A stretch of DNA of 64,000 nt from Sulfobacillus thermosulfidooxidans DSM 9293. GTDB taxonomy: Bacteria > Bacillota > Sulfobacillia > Sulfobacillales > Sulfobacillaceae. Position 1 is the stretch's first letter. Each line of letters opens with the position of its first letter. The notes beneath the pieces were generated by a model. The model was not told the DNA's origin. It saw only the letters and a list, made by a program, of their open reading frames with translations, and made no database searches. The stretch covers positions 124,001 to 188,000 of the forward strand of contig NZ_FWWY01000002.1 of assembly GCF_900176145.1 (NCBI RefSeq), read 5' to 3'. The translations under genes were made by a program, and so were the position numbers. Below, in pieces: positions 48,659 through 56,294 of this stretch.

Positions 48659-49805
48659 GGGCGTCTCCTTTCTGTATCGGTTGAACCTGCCAGGGAACTT
48701 GGCATAATAAGGCATCATCAAAGCCTTTGGCTTGATGCCCATCCCACGTGATGACGGCTTGCTGAATGGCGGGAAATGCCTGACGCAACGCGTCCTGGCC
48801 GGCCTGAAGGGTCTGATGCACCGCCGGTTTGACCGGCTGATCCTGATCCCAGGCCCATAAGACGCGCTGAGGCGGCTGATCGAGGCGGTGCAAGACCTTG
48901 AGCGCCGTCGCCCAAAGGTTGACGCCGGGCACGCCGATCGTGGGCATTCCGGTAAATTCCGCAATCAGGATGGCTTTTAAGGGGCCTTCGGTGATAATGA
49001 CTTCTTCTGCGGAGTCAATCATCCCGCCCGGCCACGCCCAGTGCGCCATGATCCACGCTTTGGCGCCCTCCGGATACCGGGGCTGGCCGGTCTCAGTCTG
49101 AGCATCGGGCGGCGTCGACCACCACACATATTTGCCAGTGGTCGCATGATGCACGCGGATTTGGGCCCCGATTTGGCGTCCATCGGGTAAGCGGATCGGA
49201 ATCAGCAGACCAGCGGGTCCGTGCCAGGTGCCATCTTGGCTCGTAGAAAACCCGGGAATATGCGCCATGGAGAGACCGAGGCGGGCAGCCCACCCGGTCC
49301 GGAGCGATGGCATCGTCTTGAGGCCATGAAGGGCCCACAGGGAGGGTTCGGTCAGACCGCGTTGCCGTAAGGCGGTTTGATCGGCCTCCGCCACGGTGAG
49401 GTGGGCCCATGCTGCTTGATAGGTGGTGTGCCACCGGGTCAGTGCGGCGTCATCCGGATCGGGGTCCTCGTCCGTGACCACAGGACGGACATATTCGGGA
49501 GGGGGGCCGTAGTGATGCAAAATCGCTTGCGCGGCCTCGGTCAACGTTTCGTGATAGACGGCCATCCGCCAATCGAGAATCGAGCCATGATTGTGACCCG
49601 GCGGACAGCCGTAACAGTGCCAGTGGCCATCGGGATAGACCCAGAGGGACGGGTTTTTGTCGGGATGGAGCGGGCAAAGGCCGTTATACGCCCGACCAAT
49701 GCGTTTCAAGCGCACCGTTTGACTGACTTCACGGATGAGGTCCCCGCTGGCTTTCGCAGCTTGAGCCAGTGCGCGCGCCCGCGCTTGCCGGGCTTTGGGG
49801 GTCAT
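48642..49805 (-). CDS. DnaG-like primase with CHC2 zinc finger and Toprim-like domain, 387 aa
   Basis: Makes RNA primers for lagging-strand or transferred-strand synthesis. The CHC2 zinc finger is clear: LCPLHPDKNPSLWVYPDGHW, HCYGCPPGH (residues about 43-72). The C-terminal Toprim-like part has EEVIITEGPLKAILIAEFTG, MPTIGVPGVNLW near 270, RVLWAWDQDQPVKPA near 310, and KGFDDALL. It is shorter than chromosomal DnaG and lacks the helicase-binding domain. ATG 49805 follows GGGAGGCGACGCCC. Placed in the conjugation operon just before VirB6. Confidence 0.88.
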   Translation of the reverse strand: MTPKARQARARALAQAAKASGDLIREVSQTVRLKRIGRAYNGLCPLHPDKNPSLWVYPDGHWHCYGCPPGHNHGSILDWRMAVYHETLTEAAQAILHHYGPPPEYVRPVVTDEDPDPDDAALTRWHTTYQAAWAHLTVAEADQTALRQRGLTEPSLWALHGLKTMPSLRTGWAARLGLSMAHIPGFSTSQDGTWHGPAGLLIPIRLPDGRQIGAQIRVHHATTGKYVWWSTPPDAQTETGQPRYPEGAKAWIMAHWAWPGGMIDSAEEVIITEGPLKAILIAEFTGMPTIGVPGVNLWATALKVLHRLDQPPQRVLWAWDQDQPVKPAVHQTLQAGQDALRQAFPAIQQAVITWDGHQAKGFDDALLCQVPWQVQPIQKGDAHGVFE

Positions 49806-49832
49806 GGGCGTCGCCTCCCGAGGCTATCAGGC

Positions 49833-50333
49833 TTAAAAGTTTTGCACGAGCTTGGGTAACACGGGATCGTTGAGATCTGCGGTGTCAGGGTGTCTCACGG
49901 ATGGTCCATCCGAGACCCCCGATGCGCCGGGCAAGGTGGGCGATCCTTGAGGTTCCGTCGGAGGCGTCATAGGGGGGTGGACCGCGGATAGCGTGGATTC
50001 CGTCGTCCGAAGCTGGACATCTTCAGACGGTGCCGACGAGGGTGTTGAGGGTGTTATTGGCGAGAAATCTTCCGAAGACGGCTTGTTGGGAACTTGCTCA
50101 AGGGCTTGTAACCGGGTAAGGCGTACGGTGAGATCCGCTAACAGGTGATCGCGTTCAGCGTCTAACGCTTTGAGGCGAGTAAGGTCATCGTGCATTGCGT
50201 GAAGATCGGCTTGCCATTGTTGAGTGGTATCGACAAAGGTTTGGGCTAAGTCTTCCAGATGCGCATGATAAGTGGATTGCAAAGCGGTTTCGAGATCCTG
50301 CAATTTCTGGGATAAGGGTTCGGGTAAATGCAT
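49833..50333 (-). CDS. Coiled-coil protein, 166 aa
   Basis: Not recognised. Residues 1-80 form a long charged helix (LSQKLQDLETALQSTYHAHL, DLTRLKALDAERDHLLADLT) with heptad repeats, followed by 85 residues of Ser/Pro/Thr-rich disorder. ATG 50333 follows AGAGGAGGTCTACCC. It precedes the primase by 27 bases and follows an in-frame interrupted gene. May be a scaffolding part of the transfer apparatus. Function unknown. Confidence 0.7.
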   Translation of the reverse strand: MHLPEPLSQKLQDLETALQSTYHAHLEDLAQTFVDTTQQWQADLHAMHDDLTRLKALDAERDHLLADLTVRLTRLQALEQVPNKPSSEDFSPITPSTPSSAPSEDVQLRTTESTLSAVHPPMTPPTEPQGSPTLPGASGVSDGPSVRHPDTADLNDPVLPKLVQNF

Positions 50334-50354
50334 GGGTAGACCTCCTCTTAAGTG

Positions 50355-50876
50355 TCATAACGTATCCATGTCTTCGTCTTCGTTTTCATCCGCATCTTCA
50401 TGTGTGCTATTGAGGACCACATCGTTTGCGGTACCTTGATGGTAATCAGAGCTGGTATCCTCTGTCGCGGATAGAGGGTCTCGTCTACAGTGTTTCAGAT
50501 TATCACGTTTGGCGTTGTCTCGTGTGGGGTCAAACTCGCTCGCAAAGCCTTTCTAGGGGTCTATTAACGCCAACAGAATCAGAGCGGGGACAATAGACGC
50601 CCACGACCAGTCTGCCGTTGTCGTCGCTAACTGAGATAACCTATCCCAGTCGTGACGAGTAAAGCCTGGATAACCGGACTGGACCGCCCACCAATTCAGA
50701 CGTACCAGCCATTGTTCGGGTTGTGTGGACAGATCGTGGCGTAATGCATGCCACAACTCGTGGGTCGCCGGTTCCCTGGCAATCAGCGTGCGAATCACGG
50801 ACACAAAAGGCTTGGCATGCGGTCGCAGGAGTTCCCATGATTGTGACGAAAGATTAGGGAAAGGAGGTGAAGACAT
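50355..50876 (-). pseudogene. Hypothetical protein, 107 aa, with in-frame TAG and 65 more open codons
   Basis: The first part (MSSPPFPNLSSQSWELLRPH to SIVPALILLALIDP) ends at TAG 50553, with a possible C-terminal membrane span. The same frame continues for 65 codons without a stop (KGFASEFDPTRDNAKRDNLK ... ending HEDADENEDEDMDTL) and finishes 22 bases before the next gene, leaving normal operon spacing. The acidic end looks like coding sequence. It is either a nonsense mutation or stop readthrough of a 172-residue protein. ATG 50876 has AAAGGACAATGGCTC upstream, lying inside the divergent gene. Not a recognised family. Confidence 0.5.
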
Positions 50877-51105
50877 GAGCCATTGTCCTTTCTTTTCGGA
50901 AAATCAGCCAATGCAGGGATTGGCCCATAACCCAATCGCCGCGCAATGTCACGTCGACATTGGAACGGAACGTCCGATTCCTTTACCAAAAGAATACGAC
51001 ATCGTGTGTCGCACACGGTTTCCCGAATGTCCGACCTATGCCGCCGTCGTTACGGCGCGGGAGCATTATCGGTGGGCACAGATACATCAGAACACGACGC
51101 GTTGA
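50875..51105 (+). CDS. Small four-cysteine motif protein, 76 aa (plus strand)
   Basis: The spacing HCPFFSENQPM, AAQCHVDIGTERPIPLP, VCRTRFPECPTYAAVV matches a widespread small C-P-x-F/L ... C ... C-x(5-6)-C-P-x-Y/F motif found in Firmicute and Chloroflexi-type proteins, likely a metal or iron-sulfur site; its role is not known. ATG 50875 follows AAAGGAGGTGAAGAC, a very strong site. It is the only non-transposase gene on the plus strand. Its start codon overlaps the start of the minus-strand gene as CATG, and its 3' end overlaps the gene at 51050 by 56 bases. Confidence 0.65.
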   Translation: MSHCPFFSENQPMQGLAHNPIAAQCHVDIGTERPIPLPKEYDIVCRTRFPECPTYAAVVTAREHYRWAQIHQNTTR

Positions 51106-51397
51106 GCAATGCGGTCCACAAAAACCCTGTCTGCCATCCACCTGCCCGCGTAATCCACGTCCAGAGCGATGTCCATGCGGACCACGGCATGGTTGGTCCA
51201 TTTGCTTGGGTGACGAGAACGCCCAACATGAGGGTCAGCCACAGGGAATCCTCTGCGCTGACGGTGGTAAACAACAACGACGCATAAGGCATGGGGAAAG
51301 TGTCTGAATGGTGTTGCAACAGCCAACGCAACCAGGTCGTAATCGGCATGACGGCCTGGTTGCCCTCCTCACGTAACCAACACTCGAACGGATCCAT
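51050..51397 (-). CDS. Hypothetical protein, 115 aa
   Basis: Not recognised. Trp/Leu-rich with several amphipathic stretches (VMPITTWLRWLLQHH, SLWLTLMLGVLVTQ, WTSLWTWITRAG), possibly membrane-associated. ATG 51397 follows GGAGGCAGCGCTC. Similar in size and tone to its downstream neighbour (50553-50876), though no clear homology is seen. Its 3' end overlaps the plus-strand Cys-motif gene in antisense by 56 bases. Confidence 0.6.
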   Translation of the reverse strand: MDPFECWLREEGNQAVMPITTWLRWLLQHHSDTFPMPYASLLFTTVSAEDSLWLTLMLGVLVTQANGPTMPWSAWTSLWTWITRAGGWQTGFLWTALLNASCSDVSVPTDNAPAP

Positions 51398-51493
51398 GAG
51401 CGCTGCCTCCTATTTTATCGGAGATTCTTGTAATTCAAATCTTAGAATGTCCACGACCGTAGTGATTGAGAAAATCGTTAACACTCTGGTTCG

Positions 51494-52219
51494 CTAAAAC
51501 GCCGCCAAATGGGGAACTCGCGTGATCCCTGTCGTCACCAAGGCGACACGGACCGCGTGGGGGGCATAGCCCGCCAAGGGGCGTCCGGGATCGTGGGTCG
51601 TTAACCACTGGTACGCGTCAGCAATCTGCCGCCATTCATAGGGCGCATGATCGAGATGCTGGGCTTGTTCAATCCAGCGCAGCTTATAGGCGGCCTGATC
51701 ATGCACCCATTGCCACAAGACGACCCCTCCGTGAGCTCCTTGGCCGAGATACCACACGGGATCGGGATGGCCCCATCCAGGATCGGCCCGATCGGGAGTG
51801 CCCGGGTCAAACAGCGCTGTGGGCGTCCACCACCGCCATGGTTGGCCGGCCTCCCACAGTGCCTGTTCTAAGGCTTGCGGAGTCGGCCAGCGGGTTTGCC
51901 GATCGTGAGCCCACACCGTGGGGCCCGTCGCCTCCTCGGTCCAGGCGATAAACGCCTGCGGACTGAGACCGCCGCACCAGACACTCGGTTTCACCCGCGG
52001 GCCAATAGTGGCCATCGGATGCGGTTCGTCGTGCCAGACCGGGTGAAAGGCCGTACCGGTCGCCATTTCCCACCACCGGGTTGCACTGGGCGAACTGGCA
52101 AACCGCCCGAGGCAGCGCGGGGCTTCGTGGGGCGGTTCTTGCCAGACCACGACGGTGTGAGCGGCATCCGTGGTGGCATGAAGCGGCCAATCGAGGCGGC
52201 CATCAAAGACGGGGGCCAT
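51494..52219 (-). CDS. Hypothetical Trp-rich protein, 241 aa
   Basis: Not recognised. Soluble, with about 8 percent Trp (WWEMATGTAFHPVWHDEPHP, ALWEAGQPWRWWTPTALFDP, WEWRQIADAYQWL). It overlaps the end of the preceding 384-aa gene by 17 bases and follows it in one transcript. ATG 52219 follows GGAGACGCCAC. The composition and gene overlap are shared with 10796-12665, suggesting a set of co-inherited orphan genes of this element. Confidence 0.65.
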   Translation of the reverse strand: MAPVFDGRLDWPLHATTDAAHTVVVWQEPPHEAPRCLGRFASSPSATRWWEMATGTAFHPVWHDEPHPMATIGPRVKPSVWCGGLSPQAFIAWTEEATGPTVWAHDRQTRWPTPQALEQALWEAGQPWRWWTPTALFDPGTPDRADPGWGHPDPVWYLGQGAHGGVVLWQWVHDQAAYKLRWIEQAQHLDHAPYEWRQIADAYQWLTTHDPGRPLAGYAPHAVRVALVTTGITRVPHLAAF

Positions 52220-53357
52220 GTGGCGTCTCCGAAGGGGATGGCGGCGTCACGGTGGCGGCGGGGACCGTGGCGTGCGACCGTAGAAGTTGGTGGAAAAAGT
52301 GGCGCGGCAACGCCGGATCAACATGCGCCGCGTCTTGGGCAGTATCATGCCAGAGCTGCGTCATGCGCGTTAACACGTTGTGCCGGAGATCCGCCCGACG
52401 GTGTAAGCGTTGCGCCGTCTCATCCGCTTTGTAGGGATCGAGCGTCCGGTCAATCGTATCCCACGCAGGGATATGATTCCGCAGAAAATGCACGGCGTCG
52501 GATAAGGACGTCCCGGACCAGGCACGGCGAGGCACCGCCTCGGCGTCCGCCGGGACCACCTGGCGCGGGTTTTGGGGTGTGGAGGACGGGAGCGGTTCGG
52601 CGACAAAACGCTGGCTCTCGCGATGCCAAATGGCCCACGTCCCGCGGCTAATTTCCACACAGCGGAAGCGATCCGCCCAATGCAAGAAGTCTTCGCCGGG
52701 GTCCACGGGGGCGCCGGCTTGGAGGTCGAGAACGAGTTCGTCATTGAGATAGCCTTTTTCCGCTCCCGCATAGTCGGTGTCGTGAATCGGTGTATGCTGT
52801 TCCGCTTCCCACAAGTTGGCAAATTGGAGGCGACGGCGGTCCCACAATTCCTCGTCAAACTGATCGGCAATCGCGGTCAGCGGCAGCGCGCGAGGCCGGG
52901 AACCGGATTGCACGCGGGGACCGGGGGCTTGATACTGCCGAAAGATAATGTCTTCGCTCCCCGGTTGTTGTCGTAAGGTCTCCGCTAACGCCTGATGCGC
53001 GGGATTGGTGGGGTCGATGGTCATCGTATACGTCTGGCGCACGCGAGGGGTGACGGTGACATCAGGATGCGTATGCTGCCACATAGCAGTGGCCCAGGTG
53101 GTCAAGGTATGCCGACGAATGGCGGGATGATCATCGACCGTGGGCGGTAGGATGCGTTGGATAGGGCTTCCGGCCCGAAAGACTTTGGAACCGTTCTCCG
53201 TGATCTCTGTACGCATCGTCGGAATCAAAACGCGCACCGTCCGGTGCGCGGGATGATCGGGATTCAATTCTTGCGTAATGAGCGGTTGCTGGGATGGTTT
53301 GCTGGCCCAATCATTGGGCAGACTCGGTTCGGTGGGCATTGGATCAGGCATCGCCAT
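52203..53357 (-). CDS. Hypothetical protein, 384 aa
   Basis: Not recognised. Mostly hydrophilic and helical, with RRLQFANLWEAEQHTPIHDT, DRFRCVEISRGTWAIWHRES and a Pro-rich C-terminus. No signal peptide or spans, so cytoplasmic. ATG 53357 follows GGAGGTGAACGACG and overlaps the 118-aa gene before it by 14 bases. It lies between VirD4 and the primase segment, so an involvement in DNA processing is possible but not shown. Confidence 0.65.
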   Translation of the reverse strand: MAMPDPMPTEPSLPNDWASKPSQQPLITQELNPDHPAHRTVRVLIPTMRTEITENGSKVFRAGSPIQRILPPTVDDHPAIRRHTLTTWATAMWQHTHPDVTVTPRVRQTYTMTIDPTNPAHQALAETLRQQPGSEDIIFRQYQAPGPRVQSGSRPRALPLTAIADQFDEELWDRRRLQFANLWEAEQHTPIHDTDYAGAEKGYLNDELVLDLQAGAPVDPGEDFLHWADRFRCVEISRGTWAIWHRESQRFVAEPLPSSTPQNPRQVVPADAEAVPRRAWSGTSLSDAVHFLRNHIPAWDTIDRTLDPYKADETAQRLHRRADLRHNVLTRMTQLWHDTAQDAAHVDPALPRHFFHQLLRSHATVPAATVTPPSPSETPHGPRL

Positions 53358-53700
53358 CGTCGTTCACCTCCTGGGGCTCTTGCTCCATCAGCCGTTCGAC
53401 ATCCTCCCAGGGGTCGGTGTAGTAGGGGGTAATCGCAGCGAGGGTTTCATCCTCGGCGCGGGGCAAGGTGAGGGCACAATAGGTGTCCACAATGTCATCG
53501 AGGTCATCCAAATCTAATAAGGACTCTTGCGCCTGGGCAATCATCTGCTCTTCCCACCACGCGGGATCGTGCTCCCGCACCCAGCGGTCCAACACAATAA
53601 CTTTGCCGCGGGGGGGCGGCGCGCTGACCGGTTCATACGGCACATTGTCTTCATCAATTTCGTCAATGCGCCAACCGCCTAAATCGGGACGATCTTCCAT
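53344..53700 (-). CDS. Small acidic protein, 118 aa
   Basis: Not recognised. Strongly acidic (WRIDEIDEDNVPYEP, LLDLDDLDDIVDTY, WEDVERLMEQEPQEVNDDG), with no Cys-metal motif. Could be a DNA mimic or a chaperone-like partner (inference from charge only). ATG 53700 follows AAGGAGGGATTTTTTGT. It overlaps the following gene by 14 bases and begins 55 bases after the VirD4 stop, so it is probably in the VirD4 transcript. Confidence 0.65.
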   Translation of the reverse strand: MEDRPDLGGWRIDEIDEDNVPYEPVSAPPPRGKVIVLDRWVREHDPAWWEEQMIAQAQESLLDLDDLDDIVDTYCALTLPRAEDETLAAITPYYTDPWEDVERLMEQEPQEVNDDGDA

Positions 53701-53755
53701 ACAAAAAATCCCTCCTTATTGTGGGGAATACTTCAGTATAGCAAACGGGGACCGA

Positions 53756-55696
53756 TTAAGAAAAAGCCGTCCCATCGTTGACGTCATCCAACGGCGCTTC
53801 GCGCCAGCCCGCCTTTAAGGCCGGCCGTTCGAGCGGTTGCCCGAGGGCATTCTGTTTGGCTTGCCCGTACCGCGGAATCGTGAGGACGGCCTGATTCAAA
53901 TCCGTGGCCCCCGTGTCCGGCGCGGGCTGCCACAGCTTGGCGATCGGCCACTGCGACAAATCCGGGGCCGGTAAGACGCCTGGAAAGGCCCCGGGCTGTT
54001 GGAGTACCAGCACTTTGCCCACCGGCCACCGGAGGATTTCGTCGGCGGTGACGAGCGCGCGACTGGTGTAGGTATCCGTGACCGAGCGCGCGCCGCCCGT
54101 GCCGAGGGTTTGGGCGGTCGATTGGGTTTGAATCGTTTTTTGGCCGCATTTTTTGGACAACGTTTCTGCCGTGTCGGGATCCGCGGTCCCGAGATAGAGC
54201 CAGAGCTGACAGGTGCCCGATAAAATCTCGGCTTTCTTGTCATATTGATCACGGAGTTGCTGAAGGGCTTGCACCGCCAAGAGAAAGCGCAAACCCCGGC
54301 CGCGTCCGACCGTCAAGGCTTTTTCAAAGTCGGGAATGGGAGGCAAATTGCCAAACTCATCGAGCAAAAAAGTCACCCGCCGCGGTAAGCGGCCCTTGAC
54401 ATTGGCGGCATCCACCAAGGTCTGAATGAGCTGGGTGAGAAAGAGGGTCGCCAGCGGATACCGCGTAGAATCTTCATCGGGAATCACTAAAAAGATGGCA
54501 AAGGGCTTCTGCGTGAGCTGTTCCACGATGTCGAGGGCCGAACGACCTAAGGGCCACGCCGGGTCTTGTGCCGCGGTCAACCAGGCGATTTCGGGATCGG
54601 CAAACAAGCGCAACGTCGCGGTGGCCGTGACATAGATGCTTTGCCGCGTTTCCGCGGCCGCCGTCCGAATCATGGCGTACGCTTCTTTGGCGGGATGCCG
54701 ATCGGGAAACGTGGCATCAAACCACTGATCTAAGGCCGTCCCTTGCGCATGCGTCATGAGGATGTGATAGGCCGAAAACAAATGTTGCTGATCCGGTGTG
54801 AGACCCGTCTGCACCCCATCGGCGACGGCCAGTACTAAGGCCGCAATGAGCGTTTCACTCGTATTCGACCACAGTTGATTGTCGGCGCCCAAGGGTTGTT
54901 GGCCGACAAGGGCGTGGGCAATCGTCCAGGCTTGCCGGGAGGCGGTCGCCCATTGTCCGGCTTGCATGGCGGCGATAACGGGCGCTAAGGGATTCCAGCG
55001 CCGACTGAGAGCGGGCTGCCGCAAATCAAAGCGTAAGACCGCATAACCCCGGGCCGTCAAGTCGGCCGTGGTCCAGCTGGCCAACTCGCCTTTGGGATCG
55101 CCCAAGACCAACGCTTCGCCGCCGGCCGCACACCAGGCGATGGTCGGCAAAATGATGCGGCGGGTTTTCCCGACCCCGGGCACCCCAATTAAGAGCGTAT
55201 GCAGATCGCCGGTGGCCAAGACCGCCTGCTTCCCCTGTCGGCCACACACAATGCCGCCCAGCGCGGGTTGGGGAGAGACGGTCTCGGGCGGCGTGGACGG
55301 TGGGGGTGTCAACGCCGTGTGCGGCACCACGGATAACCCGTGCTGCCATTCTCGTCCTTTACGCCAGCGCGCACTGCCGTAACTCACCGAGCCTTTCGTC
55401 GCCCACGCAGTCGCTAACGGATCATCCTCACGGGATGCCGTGTCTTTGGCCCGCAGGTAGCCCCAGCCAAGGAGCCCCGCGCCCCCGAGTTGGGCCGCTA
55501 AGGTTTTGGCGGCGGGGTACTGCCAAATGGGGGGCCAACCAATCCAGGGATAGTATCCGTGATGGATCAACAGATGTTGCCAGAACGGATGGTGCAAGGC
55601 TTCCAGGCCGATAATCACCGTGGGCAGAACGGCCAGCCAGAGGACCGCGCCAAAGAGAAAGGGGACCCAAAAGGCGCGGCGGCGTAAGAAATCCAT
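53756..55696 (-). CDS. virD4: VirD4/TraG-type coupling protein, 646 aa
   Basis: Recruits the relaxosome and pumps DNA into the T4SS channel. Two N-terminal spans (FWVPFLFGAVLWLAVLPTVI and a second near residue 70), then the ATPase: Walker A LLIGVPGVGKTRRIILPTIA near 172, the VirD4 hallmark LVLGDPKGELASWT near 200, Walker B VTFLLDEFGNLPPIPDFEK near 443, and motif SGTCQLWLYLGTADPDTAETLS near 510. ATG 55696 follows AAAGGAGCTAAGGCTT. Preceded by two small RHH genes that may be relaxosome proteins. Confidence 0.95.
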   Translation of the reverse strand: MDFLRRRAFWVPFLFGAVLWLAVLPTVIIGLEALHHPFWQHLLIHHGYYPWIGWPPIWQYPAAKTLAAQLGGAGLLGWGYLRAKDTASREDDPLATAWATKGSVSYGSARWRKGREWQHGLSVVPHTALTPPPSTPPETVSPQPALGGIVCGRQGKQAVLATGDLHTLLIGVPGVGKTRRIILPTIAWCAAGGEALVLGDPKGELASWTTADLTARGYAVLRFDLRQPALSRRWNPLAPVIAAMQAGQWATASRQAWTIAHALVGQQPLGADNQLWSNTSETLIAALVLAVADGVQTGLTPDQQHLFSAYHILMTHAQGTALDQWFDATFPDRHPAKEAYAMIRTAAAETRQSIYVTATATLRLFADPEIAWLTAAQDPAWPLGRSALDIVEQLTQKPFAIFLVIPDEDSTRYPLATLFLTQLIQTLVDAANVKGRLPRRVTFLLDEFGNLPPIPDFEKALTVGRGRGLRFLLAVQALQQLRDQYDKKAEILSGTCQLWLYLGTADPDTAETLSKKCGQKTIQTQSTAQTLGTGGARSVTDTYTSRALVTADEILRWPVGKVLVLQQPGAFPGVLPAPDLSQWPIAKLWQPAPDTGATDLNQAVLTIPRYGQAKQNALGQPLERPALKAGWREAPLDDVNDGTAFS

Positions 55697-55710
55697 AAGC
55701 CTTAGCTCCT

Positions 55711-55881
55711 TTACGGGGACGGTTGCATGGTGCGCTGGAAGACAAATTGGCGCAACCAGGTGGCGAGCGTCGTATGGGACGCTTGCGCCGCGTGGACAAT
55801 CGCGTGATAGTCTTCCGCACTAAGGGTGGTCTGGACGGCTTTCCGGCGAATTTGCTGTTGGGGAAGACGCGGACGGGCCAT
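55711..55881 (-). CDS. Small RHH/MobC-like protein, 56 aa
   Basis: The sequence KAVQTTLSAEDYHAIVHAAQ, ASHTTLATWLRQFVFQ has the strand-helix-helix spacing of ribbon-helix-helix or MobC-like mobilisation accessory proteins. Start at ATG 55881 (MARPRLPQQQ) after AAAGGAGCGATAATC; its first 62 bases overlap the end of the preceding RHH gene. It sits directly upstream of VirD4. It may bind the transfer origin as part of the relaxosome (inference). Confidence 0.6.
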   Translation of the reverse strand: MARPRLPQQQIRRKAVQTTLSAEDYHAIVHAAQASHTTLATWLRQFVFQRTMQPSP

Positions 55882-56035
55882 GATTATCGCTCCTTTCCGG
55901 ATGCTCCTGTTGAATGAGAGAGGCAATGTAGGCACTGAGGGACGAAAACCCGGCGTGGGCCATGCGATCCCGCAAGGCCCGATACTCGTCCTCGGTGCAA
56001 TAAAAGCGAATCGTATGGGGCGTGGAGGCAGCCAT
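55820..56035 (-). CDS. Small RHH-like DNA-binding protein, 71 aa
   Basis: HTIRFYCTEDEYRALRDRMA, HAGFSSLSAYIASLIQ follows the ribbon-helix-helix layout of plasmid relaxosome and CopG-type proteins. The C-terminus is disordered (SASSPTANSPESRPDHP). ATG 56035 follows GAGGAGTAAATC. It overlaps the next gene by 62 bases in another frame, so both are translationally linked. A hetero-oligomer of the two RHH proteins is possible. Confidence 0.65.
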   Translation of the reverse strand: MAASTPHTIRFYCTEDEYRALRDRMAHAGFSSLSAYIASLIQQEHPERSDNHGPSASSPTANSPESRPDHP

Positions 56036-56038
56036 GAT

Positions 56039-56257
56039 TTACTCCTCGCGGGCGGTCCGTTCCAAGCCGAGCCGGGCGGCTTGTAGACAGAGATCATGGA
56101 CGGCTTGAGGCGATAAGGTCTGAGGGGTAATTGTCGTCAGACCGCCGCCGGCATGTCGCAGAATGATGACCAGGTCTTGGGTCTGGGTCATTTGGGCAAA
56201 TCGGGCCAATTCGTGAGCCAAGGTGGGGGGCAACAACGGTAAGTCTTGTGGGGTCAT
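56039..56257 (-). CDS. Hypothetical protein, 72 aa
   Basis: Not recognised. Compact helical protein: MTPQDLPLLPPTLAHELARF, TQTQDLVIILRHAGGGLTTI, then LSPQAVHDLCLQAARLGLER. Start at ATG 56257 after AAGGAGGCGTTTTGTTT; the longer frame upstream runs into the 585-aa gene and is rejected. It is four bases from the start of the first RHH gene, in the pre-VirD4 cluster. Confidence 0.6.
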   Translation of the reverse strand: MTPQDLPLLPPTLAHELARFAQMTQTQDLVIILRHAGGGLTTITPQTLSPQAVHDLCLQAARLGLERTAREE

Positions 56258-56294
56258 AAACAAAACGCCTCCTTGAGAGTGGTGGGGAGAGAAT

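Noticed and set aside
48659-48964. Long N-terminal extension of the VirB6-like frame
   Set aside because: Arg/Ser/Pro-rich shadow of the primase gene; ATG 48658 with AAAGGAG is clearly the start.
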